A DNA stretch of 64,000 bases from Streptomyces camponoticapitis (lineage in GTDB: Bacteria; Actinomycetota; Actinomycetes; Streptomycetales; Streptomycetaceae), in the NCBI RefSeq assembly GCF_014646115.1, contig NZ_BMMV01000004.1:293971-357970 (forward strand). Reading direction: 5' to 3'. Both the position numbers and the translations under genes were made by a program. Position 1 is the stretch's first letter, and the number at the start of each line of letters is the position of its first letter. A model generated the notes under the pieces. That model saw only the letters and a list, made by a program, of their open reading frames with translations. It was not told the DNA's origin and searched no databases. Of this stretch, positions 15,610 through 24,859 are shown piece after piece.

Positions 15610-16719
15610 ATGAGTACGCCACCATCGCCACCTGGGACGGAGCGCGACGGGACGGCCGTCCGGCTCGGCGCCCTCGTCCCGCTGACCCGGCCCGGGTGGG
15701 TCGAGGCGGGCCAACACCTGCTGGCCGGGCTTGAGTTGGCCGTGTCCGACGTCAATGAGGCGGGCGGGATCGCCGGACGACCACTTGAACTGGTGGTCCG
15801 TGACACCGCGGCCGATCCGGAGAGGGCCGCGGCGGCCGTGGACGAACTCGCCGGCCTGGGCGTGGCCGCCGTGGTGGGGGAGTACCACAGCGTCGTCGCC
15901 CGCGCCGCCGCCGCCAGGGCCGACGCCCTCGGCGTGCCGTTCCTCTGCTCGTCGGCGGTTCTCGACGCGCTCACCGAACAGCCGACGGAATGGGTCGCGC
16001 GCCTCGCCCCCGCGCAGTCCCACGGCTGGCGGATCTACGCGGACTTCCTCCTCGGCGCGGGCCACAGCCACATCGCCGTAGCGGTGGCACCTAGCGTCTA
16101 CTGGGCGTCCGGGACCCGCGTTCTCCGGGAACACCTCGCTCGGCGCGGTGGCACCGTCATCGAACTCGACATGAGCGCGCTCACCCCCGCGGCACTGTGC
16201 GACGAACTCGTCGGCAGCCGCGCGACGGCTCTCCTTCTTCTCGTCGGCCACCCGGACCCGGCGGTGCCGGTCGTCAAGTCCGTCCGCCACGATCCGCGCC
16301 TCGCGGAGATCATGATCGGAGCCCCCGCCGGGCAGCCGGAGTTCGCCGAGTGGGCGGCGTCGCTGGGCGACGACGGCGCCGCGATCCCGTTCCTGCGCTA
16401 CCTGCCCGCAAGCCTCGGCCCACTCGGTGTACGGGTCGAGAGGGCGCTCCGCGAGCGGCTCGCCCAAGCGCCCTCGTTCGTCGCGTTCGAGGGGTACGAC
16501 GCGGTCGTCGTCCTCGCCGATGTGCTGCGTTCGCACGGCACGGACCGGGCGCTCATCGCCGAGGCCTGGCCGGGCGCCACGGTCGAAGGAACCCGCGGGC
16601 GGATCCACTTCTCCCGCACGCCCGGCATCAGCGTCCGGCAATGGGCCTGGGCGCCGGTCCAGGTCGTCGACCGGGATCCGGCGGAACCAGGCCGTTACCG
16701 GATCCTCCACACCGGCTGA
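15610..16719 (+). CDS. Periplasmic-binding-fold (LivK/FmdD-like) protein without signal peptide
   Basis: A 369-residue type 1 periplasmic-binding-protein fold. The ligand-domain hallmarks are present: VRLGALVPLTRPGW (about 17-30), GLELAVSDVNEAGGIAGRPLELVVRDTAADP (about 43-73), AAVVGEYHSVVARAAA, and FVAFEGYDAVVVLADVL near 295. Such proteins normally bind branched-chain amino acids, amides or urea outside the cell, yet this one starts MSTPPSPPGTERDG and has no signal peptide or lipobox, and no permease or ATPase is adjacent. It may be a cytosolic sensor or enzyme accessory protein. It lies between two chitosanase genes and is convergent with a VOC gene 20 bases away. Confidence 0.75.
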   Translation: MSTPPSPPGTERDGTAVRLGALVPLTRPGWVEAGQHLLAGLELAVSDVNEAGGIAGRPLELVVRDTAADPERAAAAVDELAGLGVAAVVGEYHSVVARAAAARADALGVPFLCSSAVLDALTEQPTEWVARLAPAQSHGWRIYADFLLGAGHSHIAVAVAPSVYWASGTRVLREHLARRGGTVIELDMSALTPAALCDELVGSRATALLLLVGHPDPAVPVVKSVRHDPRLAEIMIGAPAGQPEFAEWAASLGDDGAAIPFLRYLPASLGPLGVRVERALRERLAQAPSFVAFEGYDAVVVLADVLRSHGTDRALIAEAWPGATVEGTRGRIHFSRTPGISVRQWAWAPVQVVDRDPAEPGRYRILHTG

Positions 16720-16738
16720 TCACCGGTAAGGACGGCGC

Positions 16739-17095
16739 CTAGGACGCACGCGACCGGAGAACGCAGAACTCGTTCCCCTCGGGGTCGGCGAGGGTGACCC
16801 AAGTGGCGTCGCCCTGGCCCACGTCGGCGTGGACCGCGCCGGCGGACAGGAACTTCTGGACCTCGGCCTCCTGGTCCGTGGGCCGGAAATCGAGATGGAG
16901 CCGGTTCTTCAGGGTCTTCTTCTCCGGGACGGCCACGAACAGCAGCCCCGGCATGCGATCCGGCGCGGGGCGGATCTCGTACTCGTCGTCGTCACCGTCA
17001 CTGACGACGACCCACCCGAGGACATCGGCCCACCATCGAGACAGCGCCGCCGGGTCGGCCGCGTCCACCACTACCTGTTCCCATTCAAGTGCCAT
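16739..17095 (-). CDS. VOC-superfamily (glyoxalase/bleomycin-resistance-like) protein
   Basis: A 118-residue protein with one full VOC module pair: MALEWEQVVVDAADPAALSRWWADVLGW at the start, NRLHLDFRP near 64 and the C-terminal WVTLADPEGNEFCVLR (about 99-114) that usually supplies a metal-binding glutamate or a ligand contact. Members range from dioxygenases to antibiotic-sequestering proteins; nothing here fixes the substrate. The ATG at 17095 lacks a ribosome site, and TACCCT lies about 6 bases upstream, so the mRNA may be leaderless. Confidence 0.8.
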   Translation of the reverse strand: MALEWEQVVVDAADPAALSRWWADVLGWVVVSDGDDDEYEIRPAPDRMPGLLFVAVPEKKTLKNRLHLDFRPTDQEAEVQKFLSAGAVHADVGQGDATWVTLADPEGNEFCVLRSRAS

Positions 17096-17178
17096 ACGGG
17101 CAGGGTAGTGCCGCTCCCGCGCTCCGTTCGCGCCCGGTGCGCGGACGGACCGGCCGGTCCGCCTGCCGCCCCCGCCCC

Positions 17179-17997
17179 TCAGCCCCCGTCGACGCGGTAA
17201 CTCTCCCCGTACACCTTCCACTTGAGGGGTGGCTGGAGGTCCAGATTGCCCGCGTCGAGGAAGACGCGCTGCGCCGTGTCGACACGGCTGGTGTCCGAGT
17301 GCGCCGGTTCGCGCCGCATCGCGGCGACGCGGGCGTCCAGGAACGCGTTCAGATACGCGGTCTCGTCCCCGCCCTTCGCCGGTGACTCGGCCTTCTGCAG
17401 GGCCTGTTCACGCATCGTGCGGAAGCCGATCAGGCCGCGCGTGTCGCCGGACCCGTGCATCACGTACGCGTCGTAGTAGACGAACTGCCCCAGCGCGCCG
17501 AGACCGTCGGCCTTCGCCGCCCTGACGGCGGGGTCGAAGTAGCCCCGGTCGCGCTCGTCGTCCTGTGCCTTCCTGAACGCCGGATCCTCGTCGGCGGCCC
17601 GCTGCCAGGCCCTGGTGAACGCGGTGCCGAGGCCCTTGTGCGAGTCGCCGCGGACCGCGCGGAGCGCCGGGAGGAACGGCCCCAGTACGTTGCCGTCCGG
17701 CCGGGCCGCCACGTAGCGCTCGACCACCTTCAGCAGATCGCCGCAGCCGGTGCAGAAGCCGATGATGCCGGCGGTGTAGCCGCGGCCGTCGCCGATGTCC
17801 TCGATGTAGCGGTACTGGGCCTTCCAGTCGAGCGAGGAGTTCTCGGCGCTGGAGACCAGCCGCATCGCGATCTCCTTCTTCGCCGGGTCGTCCAGCGCCG
17901 TCGGTGTGTCCTCCCGCGCGGCGGCCGTGCACGCCGTGCACAGGAGAACGAGCGCCACCAGAGTTGCGAGCAGCGGTCGGCGGAGCGCGTACGGCAT
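17179..17997 (-). CDS. Second GH46 chitosanase, probably a lipoprotein
   Basis: A 272-residue paralogue of the chitosanase at 14571-15434, with the catalytic pair E52 (SSAENSSLDW) and D70 (IEDIGDGRGYTAG) intact and the same C-terminal ending ppLkWKVYGesY. The N-terminus MPYALRRPLLATLVALVLLCTAC carries a cysteine at the end of the hydrophobic segment (C23), suggesting a lipoprotein held on the cell surface, although the -3 residue is unusual. The ATG at 17997 is preferred because AGGAAAGG lies 7 bases upstream; an in-frame GTG at 18015 would place that ribosome site inside the gene. Unlike its sister it shows no CsnR-like operator. Confidence 0.9.
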   Translation of the reverse strand: MPYALRRPLLATLVALVLLCTACTAAAREDTPTALDDPAKKEIAMRLVSSAENSSLDWKAQYRYIEDIGDGRGYTAGIIGFCTGCGDLLKVVERYVAARPDGNVLGPFLPALRAVRGDSHKGLGTAFTRAWQRAADEDPAFRKAQDDERDRGYFDPAVRAAKADGLGALGQFVYYDAYVMHGSGDTRGLIGFRTMREQALQKAESPAKGGDETAYLNAFLDARVAAMRREPAHSDTSRVDTAQRVFLDAGNLDLQPPLKWKVYGESYRVDGG

Positions 17998-18140
17998 GGA
18001 GCGGCCTTTCCTCACGGCCCGGGATCCGGCCCGGCCCAGGTCACGACCTCAGTCAACAGCCCCGCACGGCCCACGCGTCGGCGGTCCGCCCATGACGGCC
18101 GGCGGGACGCGTTGTCAGAGGCTCGTGCCAGGATTCCTCC

Positions 18141-20378
18141 ATGGATCTCGTACAGATTTTCGCCGATCTCGACGCGCAGCCCTGGGCGGAGCGGGAGCAT
18201 GCCTACGGAGGCGCCGAGGATGTCCCCGACCAGCTCCGGGCGTTGGCGAGCGACGACGCCGAGCAGGCGGAGGAGGCGCTGTACGAGCTCTACGGAAACA
18301 TCGTCCACCAGGGGTCGGTGTACGAGGCCACGGCCTACGCCGTGCCGTATCTCGCCCGGCTCGCCGCCGCCGGCATCAGACCGGGCGAGCTCCTTCCGCT
18401 GCTCGGCTGCATCGCCGAGAGCGAGGACGAGCGGAGTAACACGCCAGGCGCGTGCCGGGCGGCCGTGACCGCCCAACTGCCCCTGATACTCCCGCTGATC
18501 GAGTCGCCCGACAGCTCCGTACGGCGGGCGGCGGTCTGGGCGGCGGCCAGGACGGGCGCGGCGGAGCAGGTGCTTCCGGCACTGCGGCGGTGCTGGGAGG
18601 AGGAGCTGGATCCGCTGGTGCGCGCGGAGGCGCTGGCCGGGGCGGTATGGCTCGATCCGGCGGGCGCGGGGGAGTTCGAGCGGTCCGTGCTCGGTGCCGG
18701 CACGCGGGACGGCGCGGCGGCGGCTGAAGCCGCGGACGAGCCCGCGGCGGCGCCGGTGCGGCTGGCCGCGCTGCTGGCGTGCGTGGACGCGGACCTGCCG
18801 TGGACCGGGGTCCATCACGAGGCGTGCATCGCTCTGCTGCCCGCCGCGCCGCTGGTCGCGGAGAGGTTCGACCAGGAGCAGGCCGAGCCGCTGCGGTATG
18901 TGGTCGAAGGGCTGCTGGACCGGGACACGGACGAGGCGCGGGAGGCGGCGTTCACGCTGGTCGACGCCGGACTGGGGCATCCGGACGCCGACGCGCGCGA
19001 CGAGGCGGTGGCGGCGGCCGAGCACGCCTGCCAGGTCTCCCGCGCCGCGGCCGCCCGTCTCGCCCGGCCGCTGACCGTGCTGCTCGGCGATCCGGCGACG
19101 GCGGGCGGCGTACTCCCACTGGTCAAGCAGCTCGGCGAGCACGCGGCGCCGGCCGCCCCCGCGCTTAGGGCCATCGCCGCCTCCGGCGGAGAGCTGGCCG
19201 ACCGCGCCTTGGCGGCACTGGTCGCGGTGGCCCCCGAGCAGGCGGCGCCACTGCTGGCCGCGGACCTGGCGATCCGGCCGAGGGCGCTGGACGAGGCGGC
19301 GAAGACGAACGCGGGGGGATGGGAGGCGGCCGCCGGTGAGGAGGACCCGGGCGCCTTCCCTTACGTACCGGAGTTGTTGGACGCGATCCGGGCCCGGCTG
19401 GCGGACGGCGACATCCCGTGGAACGAGTCGATCCACCTCGGCCTGATCCTGGCGCGGTGGGGGCGACGGGCGGCACCGGCCGTGCCGGACCTGCTCGCCG
19501 CCCTGGACCGGTATCCCTTCGTCGCCCTGCGCGCCCTGCCCGCCATCTGCCCACCGGAGGAACGGGAGCGCGTCGCCGTGGCCGTGCGCGCGGCGGACCT
19601 CGCCGACCAGAGCCCGCTCGAAGTGGGCTCGGCGCTGCGTCGTCTCACCGGGGAGACGGAGACACTGGTACGGGCCGTCACCGACGCCCTGGTCTCCGGC
19701 GGGCGTGATCTGGCCGAGGCGGCGAAACTCGCGGCGGAGCTGGACAGTTCGCGGGCGCCGGAACTGCTGCCGTATCTGCGGGCCGCACTGAGCGACGCCG
19801 CCCGCAAGCCGTCAGGATCCGAGTCCGGCTCCGCGGAGCGGAAGCGCGACACGCCCCGCCTCGACGCGGACACGGAGATCGCCCGCGCGCTGTGGCGGCT
19901 CACGGGCAGCGCGGACGAGGCCCTGCCGATCATCGCCGGAGTGCTGGAGTCGGCCGACGGCGACTGGATGCGCTGGCAGAACGTCCGCGCGGCGCGAGCC
20001 GCGGGCGCGCTCGGCGAGCAGGGCCGCCCGCTCGCCCCGATCCTGGAACGCAAACTCGACCACGGCGACTACGCGGCGGCAGCGGCACTCGCCCTCCTCG
20101 CCGTCGACCCGGCGAACCAGGACCTCACCCGGCTCGCGGACGCGGCACTGGCATCGGCCGAGACCGACTCCGAGCCCTGCACGGCTCTGGAGGTCCTACG
20201 GGCCGTCGGCGCGGAGAACTTGACGCCGGATCAGCTCCGCCGACTGACCAGCCTCGCGGAACGGGACACCCACGTCTTCATACCCGGTCTCTCCCAGGAC
20301 CCGGTCCGCGCGGACGCCCGCTTCCGGGAGGAGGCAAGGGCGCTGCTGCGTACGGCCCAGGTTGTGTCTTCGACGTAG
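18141..20378 (+). CDS. HEAT-repeat protein of unknown function
   Basis: A 745-residue all-helical protein made of HEAT/armadillo-type repeats. Examples are DSSVRRAAVWAAARTGAAEQVLPALRR near residue 120, DTDEAREAAFTLVDAGLGHPDADARDEAVAAAE near 265, and APALRAIAASGGELADRALAALVAVAPEQ near 340. The N-terminal YELYGNIVHQGSVYEATAYAVPYLARL (about 48-74) is a segment I recall from HEAT proteins found near immunity-type loci. There is no signal peptide or catalytic motif, so it is a likely scaffold. The last residues QVVSST and the stop codon come from an inserted palindromic repeat (20356-20425), so the original C-terminus has been altered. Confidence 0.75.
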   Translation: MDLVQIFADLDAQPWAEREHAYGGAEDVPDQLRALASDDAEQAEEALYELYGNIVHQGSVYEATAYAVPYLARLAAAGIRPGELLPLLGCIAESEDERSNTPGACRAAVTAQLPLILPLIESPDSSVRRAAVWAAARTGAAEQVLPALRRCWEEELDPLVRAEALAGAVWLDPAGAGEFERSVLGAGTRDGAAAAEAADEPAAAPVRLAALLACVDADLPWTGVHHEACIALLPAAPLVAERFDQEQAEPLRYVVEGLLDRDTDEAREAAFTLVDAGLGHPDADARDEAVAAAEHACQVSRAAAARLARPLTVLLGDPATAGGVLPLVKQLGEHAAPAAPALRAIAASGGELADRALAALVAVAPEQAAPLLAADLAIRPRALDEAAKTNAGGWEAAAGEEDPGAFPYVPELLDAIRARLADGDIPWNESIHLGLILARWGRRAAPAVPDLLAALDRYPFVALRALPAICPPEERERVAVAVRAADLADQSPLEVGSALRRLTGETETLVRAVTDALVSGGRDLAEAAKLAAELDSSRAPELLPYLRAALSDAARKPSGSESGSAERKRDTPRLDADTEIARALWRLTGSADEALPIIAGVLESADGDWMRWQNVRAARAAGALGEQGRPLAPILERKLDHGDYAAAAALALLAVDPANQDLTRLADAALASAETDSEPCTALEVLRAVGAENLTPDQLRRLTSLAERDTHVFIPGLSQDPVRADARFREEARALLRTAQVVSST

Positions 20379-20425
20379 CGCCGTCCGCCCGCGGGCCGGG
20401 CGGGACTCTGAAGTCACGACCTGGG
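20356..20425. mobile_element. MITE-like palindromic element, copy 1
   Basis: A 70-bp element bounded by CCCAGG (20356-20361) and CCTGGG (20420-20425). Its ends are imperfect inverted repeats (left CAGGTTGTGTCTTCGACG, right complement CAGGTCGTGACTTCAGAG), and the centre is a GC-rich hairpin (GTCCGCCC/GGGCGGGAC). A second copy with the same core lies at 62202-62267. It overlaps the 3' end of the HEAT-repeat gene, supplies its TAG stop (20376-20378), and may act as a terminator for the convergent genes. Confidence 0.5.
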
Positions 20426-20464
20426 GCGGCGCGTCCCCCGGGCCGCGCCGCTCCGATCGGTGGG

Positions 20465-21079
20465 CTACTCCCCGGGCCGCCAGTCCGGGCGGCGTCCGCT
20501 CAGCCCGATGACCCGGTCGAGCAGCGGCGCGTCGTCCGGCAGGCGGACCGGCGGGCCGAACAGCCCCTCGGGCCCGTCACCCGTCTCGGCGCTCGCCGCC
20601 GCCGGTTCGAGGAAGGAGAGCGTCGCCTCCAGGCTCGCCCGGTCGATCTCGTACGCCTGACCGGTGCTGCGCGCCAGGTCCCAGCCGTGCACCACCAGCT
20701 CGTTCAGCGCGACGATCCCCGCCACCTGGCCCGGCAGATCCACCCCGCCGGCCCGGGTGAAGCCCTGCCAGGCATCGGGCGACCGCCAGACCTCGACGAG
20801 CCCGTCCATCTGTGTCAGCAGCGCACCGCGCCAGCCGTCCTCCAGCTGGGGCAGCGCCTCGCCGGGGGACGAGTCGGTCGTCGCCCCCAGCTCCTTCTTC
20901 CCGGCGTCCCGGAAGGCGAGGGTCAGCCCGACCAGATGCGCGAGCAGCTCCCGCACGGTGTACTCCGGGCAGGGTGTGGGCGACGCGAGGTGCTTCTCGT
21001 CAATGCCGTCGAGCAGCCCGGCGATGCTGCGGCAGACGGGGCCGTGGTCAGGAAACCGTGTATCGGTATCGGTGTTCAT
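20465..21079 (-). CDS. TIGR03086/DinB-type (mycothiol-dependent maleylpyruvate isomerase-like) protein
   Basis: A 204-residue four-helix-bundle protein of the DinB/maleylpyruvate-isomerase N-domain superfamily. PTPCPEYTVRELLAHLVGLTLAF (about 34-56) carries the first metal-ligand histidine, and ALNELVVHGWDLARSTGQ (about 123-140) the second conserved His-x-x-Asp. Actinobacterial members are often mycothiol-dependent. The ATG at 21079 is preferred to an upstream in-frame start at 21112, although neither has a strong ribosome site. Convergent with the HEAT-repeat gene, separated by the palindromic repeat. Confidence 0.75.
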   Translation of the reverse strand: MNTDTDTRFPDHGPVCRSIAGLLDGIDEKHLASPTPCPEYTVRELLAHLVGLTLAFRDAGKKELGATTDSSPGEALPQLEDGWRGALLTQMDGLVEVWRSPDAWQGFTRAGGVDLPGQVAGIVALNELVVHGWDLARSTGQAYEIDRASLEATLSFLEPAAASAETGDGPEGLFGPPVRLPDDAPLLDRVIGLSGRRPDWRPGE

Positions 21080-21163
21080 GCGGGGTAGACCCCACCACCG
21101 TCCAGAACTCATCGCCAGCCGGGGGCCGGATCCGGGCTCGCGCTGCCCCGAGTCCCCGACGGC

Positions 21164-21448
21164 TCAGACCGAGACGTCGTGCCTGCGCAGATAGCGGCGT
21201 ATGCGCAGGTCGGAGAGGTAGCCGCCGAGGAACACCAAGGGGCCCAGGGCGAGGCCGCCGCCGAGGACGGCTGCGTGGCCGATGCCGTTGACGTACATCC
21301 AGATGTTCATCCCGACACCCAGGGCGGTCAGGACGACCCCGTGGACCATCCGTCCCCGTGCGTGGTTGAGGTCGGATCTGATCTCCACCCGCAGGGCCGG
21401 TGTCATCGGGCGCGGACCGTCCGGGCCTTCGTTCGACCACCGTTTCAT
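21164..21448 (-). CDS. Small two-segment membrane protein
   Basis: A 94-residue protein with two hydrophobic segments (VVLTALGVGMNIWMYVNGI about 38-56, and VLGGGLALGPLVFLGGYL about 61-78) and a basic C-terminal tail RIRRYLRRH. The hydrophilic N-terminus is rich in Arg and Pro. It resembles small streptomycete integral membrane proteins of unknown function. The ATG at 21448 follows GGGGGGACAG; this ribosome site forms one arm of a perfect 11-bp hairpin (21450-21479), so translation may be controlled by mRNA folding. Confidence 0.65.
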   Translation of the reverse strand: MKRWSNEGPDGPRPMTPALRVEIRSDLNHARGRMVHGVVLTALGVGMNIWMYVNGIGHAAVLGGGLALGPLVFLGGYLSDLRIRRYLRRHDVSV

Positions 21449-21449
21449 C

Positions 21450-21479
21450 TGTCCCCCCGCGAGTGATGGCGGGGGGACA
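21450..21479 (-). promoter_or_regulatory. Hairpin that hides the ribosome site of the small membrane protein
   Basis: TGTCCCCCCGC (21450-21460) and GCGGGGGGACA (21469-21479) form a perfect 11-bp inverted repeat with an 8-nt loop. In the minus-strand mRNA the 3' arm contains GGGGGGACA, the only ribosome site, ending one base before the ATG. If transcription starts upstream of the repeat, the site is buried. Confidence 0.55.
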
Positions 21480-21500
21480 ATACCCCGTGCGGGCCCGGTC

Positions 21501-21518
21501 TCACCCGGCGCCGGGTGA
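21501..21518. terminator. Palindrome TCACCCGGCGCCGGGTGA after aceB
   Basis: A perfect 18-bp palindrome 39 bases beyond the aceB stop codon. As RNA it forms a 7-bp stem with a GCGC loop and is a probable terminator for aceB. Confidence 0.55.
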
Positions 21519-21556
21519 ACATCGGGAGCGCCGGCGGTGGACGGCGCGGCGGCGGC

Positions 21557-23179
<1,623 letters not shown>

Positions 23180-23294
23180 GAGCTGTCACTCCTTCGACGG
23201 GCGGCCTCCGGCAGAGACCGCCGGGTCACCGTGGGGGCACTGGGTGCCGGGGCTCCGGCCTGCGGTCACGGGCGCCTTCCGGGGGGTCGGGCGC

Positions 23295-23330
23295 TTCTGA
23301 CCTGTGGATAGTAGTTTCCTCATGGTGGAA
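23295..23330. promoter_or_regulatory. Tandem TTCC-N7-GGAA operator of aceB
   Basis: TTCCTCATGGTGGAA (23316-23330, 8 of 8 conserved positions) and TTCTGACCTGTGGAT (23295-23309, 6 of 8) start 21 bp apart, matching the layout at gcl and hyi. They lie 115-150 bases upstream of the aceB start codon. Probable AllR sites. Confidence 0.65.
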
Positions 23331-23331
23331 G

Positions 23332-23348
23332 TTCAATGGTTTGTTGAT
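23332..23348. promoter_or_regulatory. TTCAAT-N5-GTTGAT second-class motif at aceB
   Basis: TTCAAT (23332-23337), five bases, GTTGAT (23343-23348): 10 of 12 arm positions match the perfect copy at allB. It starts 2 bases beyond the strong AllR-like box, so both factors could compete or cooperate here. Confidence 0.45.
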
Positions 23349-23381
23349 GTCGAGATTCTCCGGGGCGAGAGACCGCGGCGC

Positions 23382-24008
23382 TCAGTGCCACCGTCCTTGC
23401 TCAAGGTGCGACAGATCCTCCTCCGTGTCGATGTCGTACGCGTCCGCGACATCCCCGCACTCGACGGGAACGATGTCCCGCGCACGGGATCTCAGATATC
23501 CGCGTGCCCCCTGATCGCCCGTCGCATCCGTGGCGATCCCGGCCCAGTGGTCCGCGCCGAGCAGTACCGGGTGGCCGCGCTCGCCTCCGTAGGAGGCGGA
23601 CGCGAGCGTGCCGGGGGAGCGGTAGGCGGCCCGGACCCGTGACACGGCGGCCGGGCCGATGCCCGGCTGGTCGACCAGCATCAGCAGCGCGGCGCGGTAC
23701 GTGCCGGCCGCCGTCAGCGAGGCCAGCCCGGCCCGGAGCGAGGAACCCATGCCGCCGGCCCACTCGGGGTTGTCGACCAGGACGCAGCCCGGCAGTCGGG
23801 CGCGGGCCCGTACCTCGTCGGCGGCGGCGCCGAGCACCACGTACACCTGTTCACAGCCGCCCTCCCGCAGCGAGCGCACGGCGTGCTCCACCAGCGGACG
23901 CTCCCGGTACGGCAGCAGTGCCTTCGGCCGGCCGCCCAGCCGCCGCCCTCCGCCAGCCGCGAGCAGCAGCCCCGCGACCGGCGACTCTCCGTGATTGTTC
24001 TTTTCCAT
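23382..24008 (-). CDS. MocA-like nucleotidyltransferase (molybdenum-cofactor cytidylyltransferase type)
   Basis: A 208-residue NTP-transferase of the MobA/MocA superfamily. The nucleotide-binding loop is LLLAAGGGRRLGGRPKALLPY (about 14-34), followed by VDNPEWAGGMGSSLRAGL (about 78-95) and MLVDQPGIGP with the metal-binding aspartate (about 112). MocA-type enzymes attach CMP to molybdopterin for xanthine-dehydrogenase-family enzymes, which fits a purine degradation locus although no such dehydrogenase is in the window. ATG with AAGGAG upstream. It is followed by aceB on the same strand after a 202-base gap with aceB's own operators. Confidence 0.8.
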   Translation of the reverse strand: MEKNNHGESPVAGLLLAAGGGRRLGGRPKALLPYRERPLVEHAVRSLREGGCEQVYVVLGAAADEVRARARLPGCVLVDNPEWAGGMGSSLRAGLASLTAAGTYRAALLMLVDQPGIGPAAVSRVRAAYRSPGTLASASYGGERGHPVLLGADHWAGIATDATGDQGARGYLRSRARDIVPVECGDVADAYDIDTEEDLSHLEQGRWH

Positions 24009-24279
24009 AGGTTCTCCTTACCTCACCAGCGCGTTTGCGCGCCGCCGCGCGCCGTCCGCGGGCCCCTTCCGGACGGTGTGTCAGATCGTTGTCAACCGCT
24101 CACCTGGCGATACGTCAGCTGAACAAGTTGAATAATGTCCATTCGGTGGCGCAGGGCCTCTGGTGTGGCGTTTACTGTGCGGCGTCTCACGGCGCCAGGC
24201 GTGTCAACAGGGAGGCGCCGGAGAGGCGATCACCATGCCGAAGGCACAAGCACGATGGCGTGCGAGGGGGAGAACTTTG

Positions 24280-24588
24280 TTGCGGAGCGTGGGGCATACG
24301 CGAGTGACAGAGCAGGGCGAGGATCCCAGGCTGACCGGGCTGCGGTTCGCCGTGGCGCGTCTCAGACGGGAACTCGCCTCGTATCAGAGCGAGTTCAGAG
24401 ACAGGGGAATCGCGGAAGAGGAACTCGCCGCGATGGCCGCGATGGTGGCGGGGGGCGATCCGGAGATTCGCCGGATGCGTCGCTCGTTGCTGCTGATCGT
24501 CGGCTCGATCGGCTCGGTGAGCGCTTTGGCGCCCACCCTGATGGATGTCAGGAAGGCGGTAGACCTCTTCGGAGAGTTAGGGCACTGA
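24280..24588 (+). CDS. DUF5955-family protein
   Basis: A 102-residue protein of a family I recall only from streptomycetes (DUF5955), function unknown. The core DPRLTGLRFAVARLRRELASYQSEFRDRG is strongly helical, followed by EEELAAMAAMVAGGDPEIRRMRRSLLLIVGSIGSVSALAPTLMDVRKAV, which ends in a hydrophobic helix. I chose the TTG at 24280 because GGGGGAG lies about 7 bases upstream; TTG 24277, GTG 24304 and ATG 24235 are also in frame. It is divergent from the MocA-like gene. Association with the ureide cluster may only be positional. Confidence 0.6.
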   Translation: MRSVGHTRVTEQGEDPRLTGLRFAVARLRRELASYQSEFRDRGIAEEELAAMAAMVAGGDPEIRRMRRSLLLIVGSIGSVSALAPTLMDVRKAVDLFGELGH

Positions 24589-24604
24589 GAAGGACCGGTG
24601 CCAT

Positions 24605-24676
24605 CAGCACGATCCGCATGACCAGCACGATCCGCATGACCAGCGCGACCCGCATGACCAGCGCGACCCGCACCAC
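24605..24676. repeat. Four tandem 18-bp repeats
   Basis: Unit CAGCACGATCCGCATGAC at 24605-24622 and 24623-24640 (identical), then CAGCGCGACCCGCATGAC (24641-24658) and CAGCGCGACCCGCACCAC (24659-24676). The array begins 17 bases after the DUF5955 stop codon and lies before the 3' end of allR. Its period is a multiple of three but neither neighbouring gene reads through it. Confidence 0.8.
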
Positions 24677-24859
24677 CGGGCAGGACCCGTGGTGCGACCC
24701 GTACGACCGCAGGGGAACCGCCGGGAGACAGTTGCCCGGCGAGCGCCGCCGCCAACCCGGTCTTTCAGGTATCGGGTACCGGATCCGAGGCGCCTGAGCG
24801 CCGTACGTCCCAGGGGATTGGGGCGTACGGCAGCTCGGGCCTCGGACCGGCGGCCGGGC

